This document shows, piece by piece, positions 8,098 to 16,161 of a DNA stretch of 38,270 nucleotides. Position 1 is the first letter of the stretch. Each line of letters begins with the position of its first letter. Source of the DNA: Lachnospiraceae bacterium (GTDB lineage Bacteria > Bacillota > Clostridia > Lachnospirales > Lachnospiraceae); the NCBI GenBank assembly GCA_017521605.1, contig JAFXCD010000007.1, positions 1 to 38,270 on the forward strand, in the 5' to 3' direction. The notes beneath the pieces are model-generated. The model saw only the letters and a program-made list of their open reading frames with translations, searched no databases and was not told the origin of the DNA. Made by a program: the position numbers and the translations under genes.

Positions 8098-9262
8098 AGT
8101 ATTTCCCTTCATAATCCGTACCGGTCTCACCCTGTAATTTGTTCACATAGAATTCCGGATTCTTTCTCATCTGCAATAAAATATCAAAACTGTTATAAAT
8201 CAGCTTATCCTGGCGATAACGATTTACCTCTTCCCTGCGGTCCAGATAAGCCTTAAAGTGATCCACCTGCCAAACCAGTATATCCGTTACGCTATATCCT
8301 GCCACCTTATATTTGCACAAAAATTCTTTATTGATTGCATAATATTCCAGTTCTTCCAGCAGTTCAGCATCACCCTTCAACCTCTGCCAAAACTCCGTTG
8401 CTTCTTCCTCAGACTTTCCAACGCTCTTTGTCAATTCATAAATCCACTCCTTCATATCCTCCTCAGATTCCATGGCAAACCACACCACGTCCTCCACACT
8501 GTCACACTCATAATCTGCCACAGCCTTTACACGTTCCTTTGCCCCCTCCATGGCAAAGGCGATACCGGCTATTTCCAACATACTCATGTCATTCTCACTG
8601 TCTCCGAAGGCCATACATTCCTGTATCTCAAATCCCAGCTTCTGAGCCACCTTTATAAGTGCCGGTCCCTTACCACTGGTCAGTGGGTTAAAATCCAAAA
8701 AACCATTACCGGCATCTACAACCTGTAATTGCTTGCCATATTTTTCTTTAAAATACAAAGCCCTCTCCTCGGGAATTCCCTTTGGATAATATATAGATAT
8801 TTTCAGTGGTTTCTCCGGTACTTCAGCAAAGCTTTTCAGTCTCGTAATATGATACTTCACCTTTTGCTCCATTACATCAGAAAATTCAGGCACGTGAGGC
8901 GCTACATAGCAGGTTCTCTCCCCTGATACTATCAATTCCGAGCCTTCACCCTGTACCTGCAATTCTTCAATCAGTCCCACAGACAATTCCTTCTCTATTG
9001 TCTCTTTATGAAGCACTTCACCTTTATACATTACCAAGCAACCATTTTCGCAGATATAAACAATCTCCTGTTTCAGCCCTTTAAGCATGTTATACATATT
9101 AAAATACTGCCTGCCGCTGGCCGCAATAAATAAATGTCCTTCTTCCATCGCTTTATCTATTATTTGAAAAAACTCTGCCGGTGGCTCCATAGCCCCCTTC
9201 TTTAATATAGTTCCGTCAAAATCGCTGACAATGGTTGTTATCCTTTTTCCATTAATACGCAT
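8096..9262 (-). CDS. Cof-type HAD-superfamily phosphatase with C-terminal extension
   Basis: Mg-dependent phosphatase of unknown substrate. HAD motif I is SDFDGTIL near residue 13, with the Asp nucleophile. Motif II is FIAASGRQ, a Lys lies near SGKGPALIK, and motif IV is FGDSENDMSMLEIAG near 220. Cof/YidA proteins are normally about 260-290 residues. This one has 388, with about 110 extra residues rich in aromatic and acidic side chains (CKYKVAGYSVTDILVWQVDH, then LLQMRKNPEFY) that I cannot assign. GAGGAG lies 8 nt before the ATG at 9262. It is a single gene with its own promoter, diverging from tRNA-Trp. Confidence 0.88.
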   Translation of the reverse strand: MRINGKRITTIVSDFDGTILKKGAMEPPAEFFQIIDKAMEEGHLFIAASGRQYFNMYNMLKGLKQEIVYICENGCLVMYKGEVLHKETIEKELSVGLIEELQVQGEGSELIVSGERTCYVAPHVPEFSDVMEQKVKYHITRLKSFAEVPEKPLKISIYYPKGIPEERALYFKEKYGKQLQVVDAGNGFLDFNPLTSGKGPALIKVAQKLGFEIQECMAFGDSENDMSMLEIAGIAFAMEGAKERVKAVADYECDSVEDVVWFAMESEEDMKEWIYELTKSVGKSEEEATEFWQRLKGDAELLEELEYYAINKEFLCKYKVAGYSVTDILVWQVDHFKAYLDRREEVNRYRQDKLIYNSFDILLQMRKNPEFYVNKLQGETGTDYEGKY

Positions 9263-9299
9263 TTATAAACTCCTCTTTTCAAGTTTCTCTGTCCCTTTT

Positions 9300-9328
9300 A
9301 TCATACTTCAACCGGTGATAAAAAGCAA
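9300..9328 (-). promoter_or_regulatory. Predicted promoter of the HAD phosphatase gene
   Basis: TTGCTT (9328-9323), 17-nt spacer, TATGAT (9305-9300) on the minus strand, 38 nt upstream of the start codon. Confidence 0.5.
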
Positions 9329-9365
9329 ACTGTATGAATTTTTCCAAAAATTTTTAATTTTCCAC

Positions 9366-9394
9366 TTGCCAATTACCTTTTCTTATGCTACAAT
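9366..9394 (+). promoter_or_regulatory. Predicted promoter of tRNA-Trp
   Basis: TTGCCA (9366-9371), 17-nt spacer, TACAAT (9389-9394). The start of transcription would fall around 9401, about 14 nt before the mature tRNA. Confidence 0.6.
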
Positions 9395-9414
9395 ACAATT
9401 CGTTAGCAACATAT

Positions 9415-9485
9415 AGAGGAATAGTACAGCGGTAGTGCGGCGGTCTCCAAAACCGTTAACGGGGGTTCGATTCCCTCTTCCTCTG
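9415..9485 (+). tRNA. trnW: tRNA-Trp (anticodon CCA)
   Basis: The full cloverleaf can be drawn. The acceptor stem agaggaa/ttcctct has 7 bp. The D arm stem is gtac/gtgc, the anticodon loop ctccaaa has CCA at 9447-9449, and the T arm stem is ggggg/ccctc with loop ttcgatt. The discriminator base is G at 9485. The 3' CCA is not encoded, so it must be added after transcription. Confidence 0.95.
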
Positions 9486-9489
9486 CTAG

Positions 9490-9519
9490 AACCACAGAAG
9501 ATATTCTGTGGTTTTTTAT
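9490..9519 (+). terminator. Intrinsic terminator between tRNA-Trp and the thioesterase gene
   Basis: Perfect 10-bp stem (9490-9499 with 9504-9513), GATA loop, T-rich tail. It ends about 14 bp before the thioesterase ATG and almost touches its ribosome binding site, so it sits within the only available leader of that gene. Confidence 0.85.
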
Positions 9520-9532
9520 TTAGGAGGTTTCC

Positions 9533-10006
9533 ATGCTTCAAAGAACTGTATCCTATTCCAAATCTGAACAAGTCCATATTGTACAGCCCGCGGACCTAAA
9601 TGCCGGCGGACGTCTTTTTGGTGGTACTTTGCTAAAAATGATAGACGAACTGGCTGCCGTGGTTGCCATGCGCCATGCCGGCACAAAAACCGTTACCACT
9701 GCCGCTATCGATAATCTGGTCTTTAAAGCCGGTGCCTTCTTAGGAGATATGATTGTATTGATCGGATATGTGACTCATACAGGCCGTACCTCTATGGAAG
9801 TCCGGGTGGACACCTATGTGGAAAAAGATAATGGCTTCCGTTATCCAATTAACCGGGCTTATATGGTTATGGTAGCTATAGACAGCAATAATTGTCCCAC
9901 CCCTGTACCGCCCATCATCTTAGAAAACGAGTTTCAGGAGGAGGAATTCCGCATGGCACAGAAACGTCGTGAACTTCGCTTAGAACGCAACAAGGGGGGC
10001 TTTTAG
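9533..10006 (+). CDS. Hotdog-fold acyl-CoA thioesterase (YciA/ACOT type)
   Basis: Hydrolyses acyl-CoA thioesters in the cytoplasm; chain-length preference cannot be told. At 157 residues it has the length of single-hotdog YciA-like enzymes. The family signature lies near residue 27 (GGRLFGGTLLKMIDELAAV, with Asn-Ala-Gly before it). The DNLVFKAGAFLGDMIVL strand and the TGRTSMEVRVDTYVE strand are typical of the fold. The start has TAGGAGG 6 nt upstream. The gene begins only 47 bp after tRNA-Trp with a terminator in between, so I see no room for a private promoter. Confidence 0.9.
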   Translation: MLQRTVSYSKSEQVHIVQPADLNAGGRLFGGTLLKMIDELAAVVAMRHAGTKTVTTAAIDNLVFKAGAFLGDMIVLIGYVTHTGRTSMEVRVDTYVEKDNGFRYPINRAYMVMVAIDSNNCPTPVPPIILENEFQEEEFRMAQKRRELRLERNKGGF

Positions 10007-10014
10007 CCCCCCTT
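9992..10014. terminator. GC-rich hairpin between convergent thioesterase and NUDIX genes
   Basis: 9-bp stem aaggggggc/gccccccctt-like (9992-10000 with 10006-10014) and a 5-nt loop. The thioesterase stop codon TAG (10004-10006) lies in the loop and stem edge. Neither side has a strong T tract, so it may be a weak two-way terminator. Confidence 0.5.
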
Positions 10015-10018
10015 CTAT

Positions 10019-10498
10019 TTACCATGTTTCAAGAGTCTTTCCATCCAAAACAGCCTCTATCAGTTTATCCTGCTCATAGAAGAGCTTTAAGGAAAAGAAT
10101 TCTTCTCTTTTTTCCAAAAGTTCCAGAAAGATATAGTCTCCCTCCCATAAATTCAATTCTCTCAATTTACTTTTAGGCACCCATTCCAAATCTCCCTCCG
10201 TACATACAGACAATTCTCCCACAAAGTCATCCGAGGTATAAAGACACATGTATTCCGTTTCATAGCAATCTGTCACAAAGGTGATAATTCCACGAAACCG
10301 ATAGGATGTCAGCATCAATCCTGTTTCCTCTTTCACCTCTCTAAGCAGACAATCCTCCGGACTTTCCTTCTCCTCAAAATGTCCACCAATACCAATCCAT
10401 TTGTCCTTATTAATATCCTGCTCCTTCTTCACTCGATGAAGCATTAGATAGCAATTATCTTTTTCTATATAACAAAGAGTTGTCAAACATGTTTTCAT
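10019..10498 (-). CDS. NUDIX hydrolase (MutT/8-oxo-dGTP diphosphatase-like)
   Basis: 159 residues. The Nudix box is complete: GGHFEEKESPEDCLLREVKE followed by ETGL, matching GX5EX7REUXEEXGU, with the metal-binding glutamates present. The layout (N-terminal strand TTLCYIEKDNCYLMLHRVKK, box, then EWVPKSKLRELNLWEGDYIF) fits small MutT-like housecleaning enzymes that hydrolyse nucleoside triphosphates. The exact substrate is not readable. It is a single gene with its own promoter, convergent with the thioesterase gene. Confidence 0.9.
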   Translation of the reverse strand: MKTCLTTLCYIEKDNCYLMLHRVKKEQDINKDKWIGIGGHFEEKESPEDCLLREVKEETGLMLTSYRFRGIITFVTDCYETEYMCLYTSDDFVGELSVCTEGDLEWVPKSKLRELNLWEGDYIFLELLEKREEFFSLKLFYEQDKLIEAVLDGKTLETW

Positions 10499-10538
10499 AA
10501 TTAATCATCCATTCACCCAACACTGTATTTCTCACTAT

Positions 10539-10567
10539 ATTCTAACACACCCCTATTCAAACAGCAA
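10539..10567 (-). promoter_or_regulatory. Predicted promoter of the NUDIX gene
   Basis: TTGCTG (10567-10562), 17-nt spacer, TAGAAT (10544-10539) on the minus strand. Confidence 0.5.
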
Positions 10568-10573
10568 CCGGAC

Positions 10574-10606
10574 AAAAAGAGAGTGGCATATTGCCACCCT
10601 CTTTTT
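10574..10606. terminator. Terminator of the lplB-lplC-lplA operon (two-way)
   Basis: 14-bp stem with one mismatch (10574-10587 with 10593-10606) and a 5-nt loop. The stem is A/T-rich at the base, so both strands get a run of five T. It lies 57 bp downstream of the lipoprotein stop codon. Confidence 0.8.
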
Positions 10607-10662
10607 ACATATAACTGCTTATTCAAATTAATTTTAATTTTTCAAGGTCATTATATAAATTA

Positions 10663-12351
10663 TTAGGGAAGATTTACAGCGTCACCATAAGTAGCATTCC
10701 ACTTTTCAGCACGCTCATCCTTAATATCCTGACCACCCGCACTTAAGTAATCAGACATACCATCATCCCATACACTGTCAAAATCAGCTTCCGATGCAAT
10801 TACAGCAGTATCAAATACAATATCTCTCTTCTCAGAAAGAATAGTACCCATACCCTCCTCTGCTTCAATGGCACCTACATTAACATTTTTCTCAGCACGT
10901 GAATCCGTCATTGCAATCTTATATGCAGCAGAAACATCATCAGGGTCAACTTCTGCATAGCTGTAAGCAAGAGATTTTAATGTTGACTCTTCAGAAGCAA
11001 GGCAAAGACCATTACAGGTAATGGTGTAATCAATGTTGTTACCGGAGTTCATGATTGCAGCACCGGTTGCAGCCTTTGAAGCAAATACACCTTCTTCAAT
11101 CTTGGTATGAGTCACGCCTTCATCTCCAAGCTGTAAGTATTGGATATGCTCAGGATCACTAATCCAGTCTAAATACAACATAGATGCAAGAGGTTCATCA
11201 TTAGTAACAGGGAAGAAAATCTTACGATCTCCTGCTGAACTTGTAATGAACTTAGTATGGGTTCCCTTGCTGTCTTCGAAAGGATCGATAGCAACATACT
11301 TAGCATCTTCTCCAACTAATCTCTTTAAACTTGCAGCAATACTGTCAGTACCATTTCTGAAAGGATAATCCCAGTTATGGGTAAATGATCCAACATAACC
11401 TGCCTTCATCATGTCATCTTCAGTTGTATCGCCACTTCCGTATAATGCAAAATCATCCCACATTAAATCAGCATTGTACCATTTGTTAAGCAAACGTACC
11501 GCTTCCTTAGTTCCATCTTCTGTGAACTTTCTGTCATCAAAACCATTAATATAGTAATCCTTGTTAGTAATAGCAGGATCCATAAATGATTCAATTAAAG
11601 TTGCAGCTCTCCAGCCTACATCATAGCTTACAGAATAAGGAATCATCTTATCTGCATCCGCACCGAGAAGAAGCTCTGCATTATCTCTAAATGCAATTAA
11701 CATACTTTCAAATTCAGCCTTGGTAGTAGGCTCCTTAATACCCAGCTTATCAAGCCAGTCCTTACGAACGAAAGTATTAATACGAGCAGTTACAGCTCTC
11801 TTACCTTCAATAGCCCAAAGCACTCCGGTCTGAGGATCCTTATTCCAGTTAATATTGGTATCTCCCAACCATGCCCAAAGATTAGGAAGCAATTCCTTAT
11901 TTCCTTCTACATAAGGAGCTAAGTCAAGTACACCACCCATGTTAGCATAACTCTGAATAGTTGCATAATCATAGGTTAAACAGATATCAGGAGCATCACT
12001 TGCAGCAAGCAGGTTATTAATCTGTTCAACTTCTGTCCAACGGGGAACAGCCACAAATTCAACCTCTACATTATGATCTTCTAACATACCCTTCTTGATA
12101 TAATCAGTGTACATATTGTTAATAGGGTCTGAACCGCCATCATTACCACGATCATATACTTCTACAGTAATCTTTCTGGTTTCTACAAACTTCCCATCAA
12201 CAATTTCGCTGGGATCAGCCGTTACAACAGGGGCCGGTTCATTAGAACCTGTCTGCGGATTATTTGAATTCGCAGATTCGTCTCCGCCACATGCAGTCAT
12301 TGACATTGTCATGAAACAAGCAAGCAGCAAAGAAAGAACTTTCTTTTTCAT
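10663..12351 (-). CDS. Extracellular solute-binding lipoprotein of a sugar ABC importer (LplA/YtcQ-like)
   Basis: 562 residues. It has a lipoprotein signal peptide (LSLLLACFMTMSMTAC, Cys near residue 21) and a Ser/Asn-rich linker, then a long family-1 type binding fold (TVEVYDRGNDGG, NNLLAASDAPDICLTYDYA, FVRKDWLDKLGIKEPTT). The length matches the LplA/YtcQ group, which is larger than typical maltose-binding-like proteins. That group serves complex-carbohydrate importers; the actual substrate is unknown. GGGAGG precedes two ATGs. The first opens a two-codon frame (ATGAAATGA) that overlaps the true start and may be a trivial coincidence. Last gene of the operon, 69 bp after lplC. Confidence 0.93.
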   Translation of the reverse strand: MKKKVLSLLLACFMTMSMTACGGDESANSNNPQTGSNEPAPVVTADPSEIVDGKFVETRKITVEVYDRGNDGGSDPINNMYTDYIKKGMLEDHNVEVEFVAVPRWTEVEQINNLLAASDAPDICLTYDYATIQSYANMGGVLDLAPYVEGNKELLPNLWAWLGDTNINWNKDPQTGVLWAIEGKRAVTARINTFVRKDWLDKLGIKEPTTKAEFESMLIAFRDNAELLLGADADKMIPYSVSYDVGWRAATLIESFMDPAITNKDYYINGFDDRKFTEDGTKEAVRLLNKWYNADLMWDDFALYGSGDTTEDDMMKAGYVGSFTHNWDYPFRNGTDSIAASLKRLVGEDAKYVAIDPFEDSKGTHTKFITSSAGDRKIFFPVTNDEPLASMLYLDWISDPEHIQYLQLGDEGVTHTKIEEGVFASKAATGAAIMNSGNNIDYTITCNGLCLASEESTLKSLAYSYAEVDPDDVSAAYKIAMTDSRAEKNVNVGAIEAEEGMGTILSEKRDIVFDTAVIASEADFDSVWDDGMSDYLSAGGQDIKDERAEKWNATYGDAVNLP

Positions 12352-12420
12352 TTCATTTTTCCTCCCTTTATTTGAAAATGAATAGTAAAATGTATTGAAT
12401 TAACGGATTTCACAATCCGA

Positions 12421-13290
12421 TTATTCCTTAACTGCACCCACAGTCACACCATGGATAAAATACTTCTGCAACCATGGATAAATAAGCAGAATCGGTACTG
12501 TAGAGAACATTACGATTGCAGCCTTTAAAGACTCTGACAATCCGGGTGTTGAAAAACCTTCCAAGGTAGCAACTTCTACACTGTTTATATTATTTAAAAC
12601 ATTGTACAAAAGCAGCTGCAACGGATATAAATCCTTATCTGTTACATACATCAACGCGTCTGAATATCCATTCCAACGCCCCACCGCATAGAACAATGCC
12701 AATGTAGCAAATACCGGTTTTGATAAAGGTACATAAATACTTGTCAAAATCTTAAAATAACTGGCTCCGTCAATCTCTGCCGACTCACGCAAGCTATCCG
12801 GTATACCATAGAAAAAGCTTCGCATAATGATCATATTATAGACGCTCATACAACCGGGTATAATCAACACCCATGGTGTATCAAGCATATGCAAAGATTT
12901 CATCAACAAATAGTTTGGAATGGTTCCCGCATTAAAAAACATGGTTATAGTAATAAAGATATTAATAAAGGAACGACCTTTTAAATTGGAAAATATCAAA
13001 GGATATGCACACAATGTTGTCATGGTTAAGGAAACCACTGTACATACCACTGTCAATATTACAGTCCAAACAAAAGAACGGATATATTTAGGATCCCCCA
13101 ATACTGTCATATATGCGTCGAAATTAATTCCCTTCGGAATCAAATAGACTTCACGTTTAATCAGAAAATCCGTTCCACTCAATGAGCGTGCCAACAAATT
13201 CAACATAGGCACCAAACAACATATACTCACAAGAATACATATAATCACAAAAACCCAATCGCCAACCTTGGCGCTTTTTGACTTAATCAT
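12421..13290 (-). CDS. ABC sugar importer permease (LplC/YtcP-like)
   Basis: Inner-membrane permease with about six helices, 289 residues from the ATG at 13290. That start has GGAGG 8 nt upstream; the frame extends 31 codons further, but that extension lies inside the upstream gene and lacks a binding site. The EAA loop that contacts the ATPase is visible as RESAEIDGASYFKILTSIYV followed by PLSKP. The C-terminus YFIHGVTVGAVKE is characteristic of this permease group. It pairs with the LplB-like permease encoded 22 bp upstream. No ATPase gene is present, as is usual for importers that share an MsmX-type ATPase. Confidence 0.93.
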   Translation of the reverse strand: MIKSKSAKVGDWVFVIICILVSICCLVPMLNLLARSLSGTDFLIKREVYLIPKGINFDAYMTVLGDPKYIRSFVWTVILTVVCTVVSLTMTTLCAYPLIFSNLKGRSFINIFITITMFFNAGTIPNYLLMKSLHMLDTPWVLIIPGCMSVYNMIIMRSFFYGIPDSLRESAEIDGASYFKILTSIYVPLSKPVFATLALFYAVGRWNGYSDALMYVTDKDLYPLQLLLYNVLNNINSVEVATLEGFSTPGLSESLKAAIVMFSTVPILLIYPWLQKYFIHGVTVGAVKE

Positions 13291-13312
13291 TTTTACTTCC
13301 TCCAGTTTTTTC

Positions 13313-14269
13313 TTACCAAATTCCTCGTTCGCCCAACTTACGTGCAAGCCAGTTAGCCAACAGCAGGAAGAATACACATACAACAGACTGGAACAAACCT
13401 ACTGCAGTTGTCAGTGAGAACTGTAGTCCCTTAATACCCACTTTATATACGAAGGTGGATAGTACATTAGCCACATCCATTACCAATTTGTTCTGTAATG
13501 CAAACGGACGATCAAAGCCGCTTCCCAAAATATTACCAAGATTCATTACCAACAATACCACTATGGTAGGCTTAATACCGGGCAATGTAATATGCCACAT
13601 CTTTTTAAATCTGCCGGCTCCGTCTACAGAAGCCGCTTCATATAGTTCCGGATTAATACCGGCTATAGCCGCCAGATATACAATAGAATTCCATCCAAAG
13701 CTCTGCCATACTCCAAGACCAATATAGGTTCCTACCCAGTGTGAAGAGCTATTTAAAAACGGAATAGGTTCAAATCCCATATTTTGAATAATCATATTTA
13801 CAAAACCGGTACTGGGTGCAAACAACTGTAGTGCCAAACCATAAATAATGACCCAAGACAAGAAGTGAGGCATATAAGCAATCGTCTGTACCACTCTCTT
13901 AAATCTTTTGAACACCAATTCATTCAAAATAAGCGCAAATATAATAGGTGCCGGGAACCCTACAATCAAATCCAATAGATTTAATCCTACCGTATTGCGA
14001 AGCGCAAAAATAAAGTCCCTATTCTTAAATGCTTTGATAAAATACTCCATACCATTATGCTTGGCAAGTGGCATCTCCCAAACGCTCATTCCCAACTGAT
14101 ATTTTTTAAATGCAATTTGTATGTAAACCATCGGTATGTATTTAAAGATCACTAAATACAATAACGGTAGCGCCAACAATGCATACAGCTGCCAATAACG
14201 CTTCATATAAATCCCAAAAGGTTGTTTTTTCTGTGGAATTTTTTCCACTTTTCTCTTAAATTTTTTCAT
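13313..14269 (-). CDS. ABC sugar importer permease (LplB/YtePQ-like)
   Basis: First gene of the importer operon, 318 residues. The start is placed at 14269 (MKKFKRKVEK) because GGGAGTG lies 5 nt upstream; the ATG at 14287 has no binding site. The protein has about six membrane helices. The EAA loop is YEAASVDGAGRFKKMWHITL followed by PGIKPT. The N-terminus YWQLYALLALPLLYLVIFKY is typical of LplB-type permeases. It forms a heterodimer with the next permease and works with the lipoprotein encoded last in the operon. Confidence 0.93.
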   Translation of the reverse strand: MKKFKRKVEKIPQKKQPFGIYMKRYWQLYALLALPLLYLVIFKYIPMVYIQIAFKKYQLGMSVWEMPLAKHNGMEYFIKAFKNRDFIFALRNTVGLNLLDLIVGFPAPIIFALILNELVFKRFKRVVQTIAYMPHFLSWVIIYGLALQLFAPSTGFVNMIIQNMGFEPIPFLNSSSHWVGTYIGLGVWQSFGWNSIVYLAAIAGINPELYEAASVDGAGRFKKMWHITLPGIKPTIVVLLVMNLGNILGSGFDRPFALQNKLVMDVANVLSTFVYKVGIKGLQFSLTTAVGLFQSVVCVFFLLLANWLARKLGERGIW

Positions 14270-14324
14270 TTTTTCACTCCCTATCATAATAAGATATCCT
14301 CAAGTATCTCATTCATTCTCGTGA

Positions 14325-14333
14325 ATTATACCA
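14325..14333 (-). promoter_or_regulatory. Extended -10 promoter of the ABC importer operon
   Basis: TGG-TATAAT on the minus strand (14333-14325), a perfect extended -10. No good -35 is seen at 17 nt, which suggests either an extended -10 promoter or one needing an activator. The rest of the 240-bp gap to the divergent DUF1846 gene shows no other clear feature. Confidence 0.5.
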
Positions 14334-14439
14334 CATATTTCCTGCAATTTTATTTCGCAAATTGCTCTTTATCATGCATAAATTGCTATTATTAATTTTT
14401 TCATCATGATCTAAAAAGATAAATATCTACCACAACTCC

Positions 14440-14468
14440 TTGTTTATCCATTCTTTCTGTGATATACT
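14440..14468 (+). promoter_or_regulatory. Predicted promoter of the DUF1846 gene
   Basis: TTGTTT (14440-14445), 17-nt spacer, TATACT (14463-14468), 42 nt upstream of the ATG. Confidence 0.55.
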
Positions 14469-14510
14469 AAATGATGTATGTTATTTGACTTAATTAGCAG
14501 AGGTGGACTC

Positions 14511-15971
14511 ATGAAAACAGGATTTGACAACAAGAAATATCTGACTATGCAATCGGAACATATTATGGAGCGCATTGCACAATTTGACAACAAATTATAT
14601 CTTGAATTTGGCGGAAAGCTTTTCGATGACTTCCATGCAGCCCGTGTACTTCCGGGCTTTGCTGTTGACAGCAAATTGCAGATGTTAATGCAACTGGCTG
14701 ATAAGGCTGAGATTGTCATGGTAGTTAGTGCTGATGATATTGAAAAGAATAAAGTGCGCAGCGATTTAGGTATCACTTATGATAATGATGTAATACGACT
14801 GGCAGATGAGTTCCGTTCCCGCGGTCTTTATGTAGGCAGTGTGGTATTGACCAAGTATGCAGACCAGCCTCTGGCAAATCATTTTCAGAAACGTTTGGAA
14901 AACTTAGGAATCAAGGTTTATCATCACTATATGATTCCCGGTTATCCAACCAATACCCCTTTAATCGTCAGCGAAGAAGGTTATGGTAAAAATGATTACA
15001 TTAAAACTACCCGTCCTTTGGTAGTGGTAACTGCTCCCGGTCCCGGTAGTGGCAAGATGGCAGTATGTCTTTCCCAGCTCTACCATGAACATAAACGCGG
15101 CATTCGCGCCGGCTATGCAAAATATGAAACCTTCCCTGTTTGGAACCTTCCTTTGGATCATCCGGTGAACCTGGCATATGAGGCTGCAACTGCAGATCTA
15201 AATGATATTAATATGATTGATCCCTATCACTTAAAAGCTTATGGCGAAGCCGCCGTAAATTATAACCGTGATGTAGAGATTTTCCCTGTATTAAATGCTA
15301 TTTTCATGAAAATTTATGGCAAGAGTCCTTACGCCTCACCTACAGATATGGGTGTGAATATGGCTGGCAAATGCATTTTTGATGATGAAGCATGTCGCGA
15401 AGCTTCCCATCAGGAAATCATCCGCCGTTATTACAGTACCTTGGTCGGTGTAGCTAACGGTACAAGCACTACAGAAGAATTAAGTAAGCTACAGCTTTTG
15501 ATGAGTCAGGAGAATCTGTCAGCCTCTGATCGTCCTGCAGTAGGTCCTGCCTTGGAACGTTCCGCTCAAATCGGTGTACCGGTAGTAGCCATCGAACTTC
15601 CTGACGGACGTATTATCACAGGCAAAACCGGTGATTTATTAGGCGCCAGCGCCGCAGCCCTGGTAAACACTTTGAAGGTTCTGGCAAATATTCCTCACGA
15701 TAAACCTGTATTATCACCTGATGCTTTATCGCCAATACAAACCTTGAAAACCCGCTATTTAGGCAGTAAAAATCCTCGTCTGCATACAGATGAGGTATTA
15801 ATTGCATTATCTGCCACAGCTGCTACCAACGAAGACGCCACACTGGCCTTAAAGCAGCTTCCTAAACTGGCAGGCAGTCAGGTACACTCCAGTGTCATGC
15901 TTTCCTCTGTGGACATGCGTATTTTCAAGAAGCTGTACTGCGATGTAACCTGCGAACCAAAGAGTATATAA
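14511..15971 (+). CDS. DUF1846 (UPF0371) family protein
   Basis: 486 residues from the ATG at 14511, preceded by AGAGGTGG. An in-frame ATG 11 codons upstream lacks a site and is not used here. The sequence fits the conserved DUF1846 family of Firmicutes throughout: MKTGFDNKKYLTMQSEHI at the N-terminus, the P-loop-like VVTAPGPGSGKMAVCLSQLY near residue 180, YAKYETFPVWNLPLDHPVNL, and SPTDMGVNMAGKCIFDD. The glycine-rich GPGSGK segment suggests phosphate or nucleotide binding, but I know of no firmly established reaction. It is monocistronic and divergent from the sugar importer. Confidence 0.93.
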   Translation: MKTGFDNKKYLTMQSEHIMERIAQFDNKLYLEFGGKLFDDFHAARVLPGFAVDSKLQMLMQLADKAEIVMVVSADDIEKNKVRSDLGITYDNDVIRLADEFRSRGLYVGSVVLTKYADQPLANHFQKRLENLGIKVYHHYMIPGYPTNTPLIVSEEGYGKNDYIKTTRPLVVVTAPGPGSGKMAVCLSQLYHEHKRGIRAGYAKYETFPVWNLPLDHPVNLAYEAATADLNDINMIDPYHLKAYGEAAVNYNRDVEIFPVLNAIFMKIYGKSPYASPTDMGVNMAGKCIFDDEACREASHQEIIRRYYSTLVGVANGTSTTEELSKLQLLMSQENLSASDRPAVGPALERSAQIGVPVVAIELPDGRIITGKTGDLLGASAAALVNTLKVLANIPHDKPVLSPDALSPIQTLKTRYLGSKNPRLHTDEVLIALSATAATNEDATLALKQLPKLAGSQVHSSVMLSSVDMRIFKKLYCDVTCEPKSI

Positions 15972-15981
15972 TTCTACAATC

Positions 15982-16078
15982 GTTCAGGAGACTAACCATT
16001 AACTGATTAGCCGACCTCTCACGCCACCGTAGCGGATTAAGGCCTTTCACACGTAGAAACGTGCGTTGCCGAGCACAC
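15982..16078 (-). mobile_element. Degenerate remnant of a group II intron (domain V/VI end)
   Basis: Read on the minus strand, 16030-15985 runs ACGGTGGCGTGAGAGGTCGG, then a hairpin CTAACCA-type stem, then TCTCCTGAAC. From memory, bacterial group II introns often end with ACGGTGGTGTGAGAGGTCGG, a hairpin and TCTCCT or CTCCTAC. The match over 20 bases has one difference. The 5' half of domain V is missing. GTGTGC at 16078 resembles a group II 5' end (GUGYG), so this could be an intron deleted down to about 97 nt. No intron-encoded reverse transcriptase is present. The boundaries are tentative; the 3' motif is the reliable part. Confidence 0.5.
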
Positions 16079-16086
16079 AACAAATC

Positions 16087-16113
16087 GGAGCGGTCTCATT
16101 ATGTGACCGCTCC
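16087..16113. terminator. Hairpin between the DUF1846 gene and the surface-protein gene
   Basis: Perfect 9-bp GC-rich stem (16087-16095 with 16105-16113) and a 9-nt loop. The plus strand has TTCTTATAT after it; the minus strand has GATTTGTTG. It probably ends transcription from one or both convergent genes. Confidence 0.6.
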
Positions 16114-16161
16114 TTCTTATATAGGCATTTCTATTGTCTCATGTTGTAACCGCCAATCGCC

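Noticed and set aside
7995-8099. 34-codon plus-strand frame inside the candidate small RNA
   Set aside because: It has no Shine-Dalgarno sequence, its ATG falls at or before the predicted transcription start, and it reads through the terminator stem.
14478-14510. Longer start for the DUF1846 protein
   Set aside because: The 11 extra codons lack a ribosome binding site, whereas AGAGGTGG precedes the ATG at 14511.
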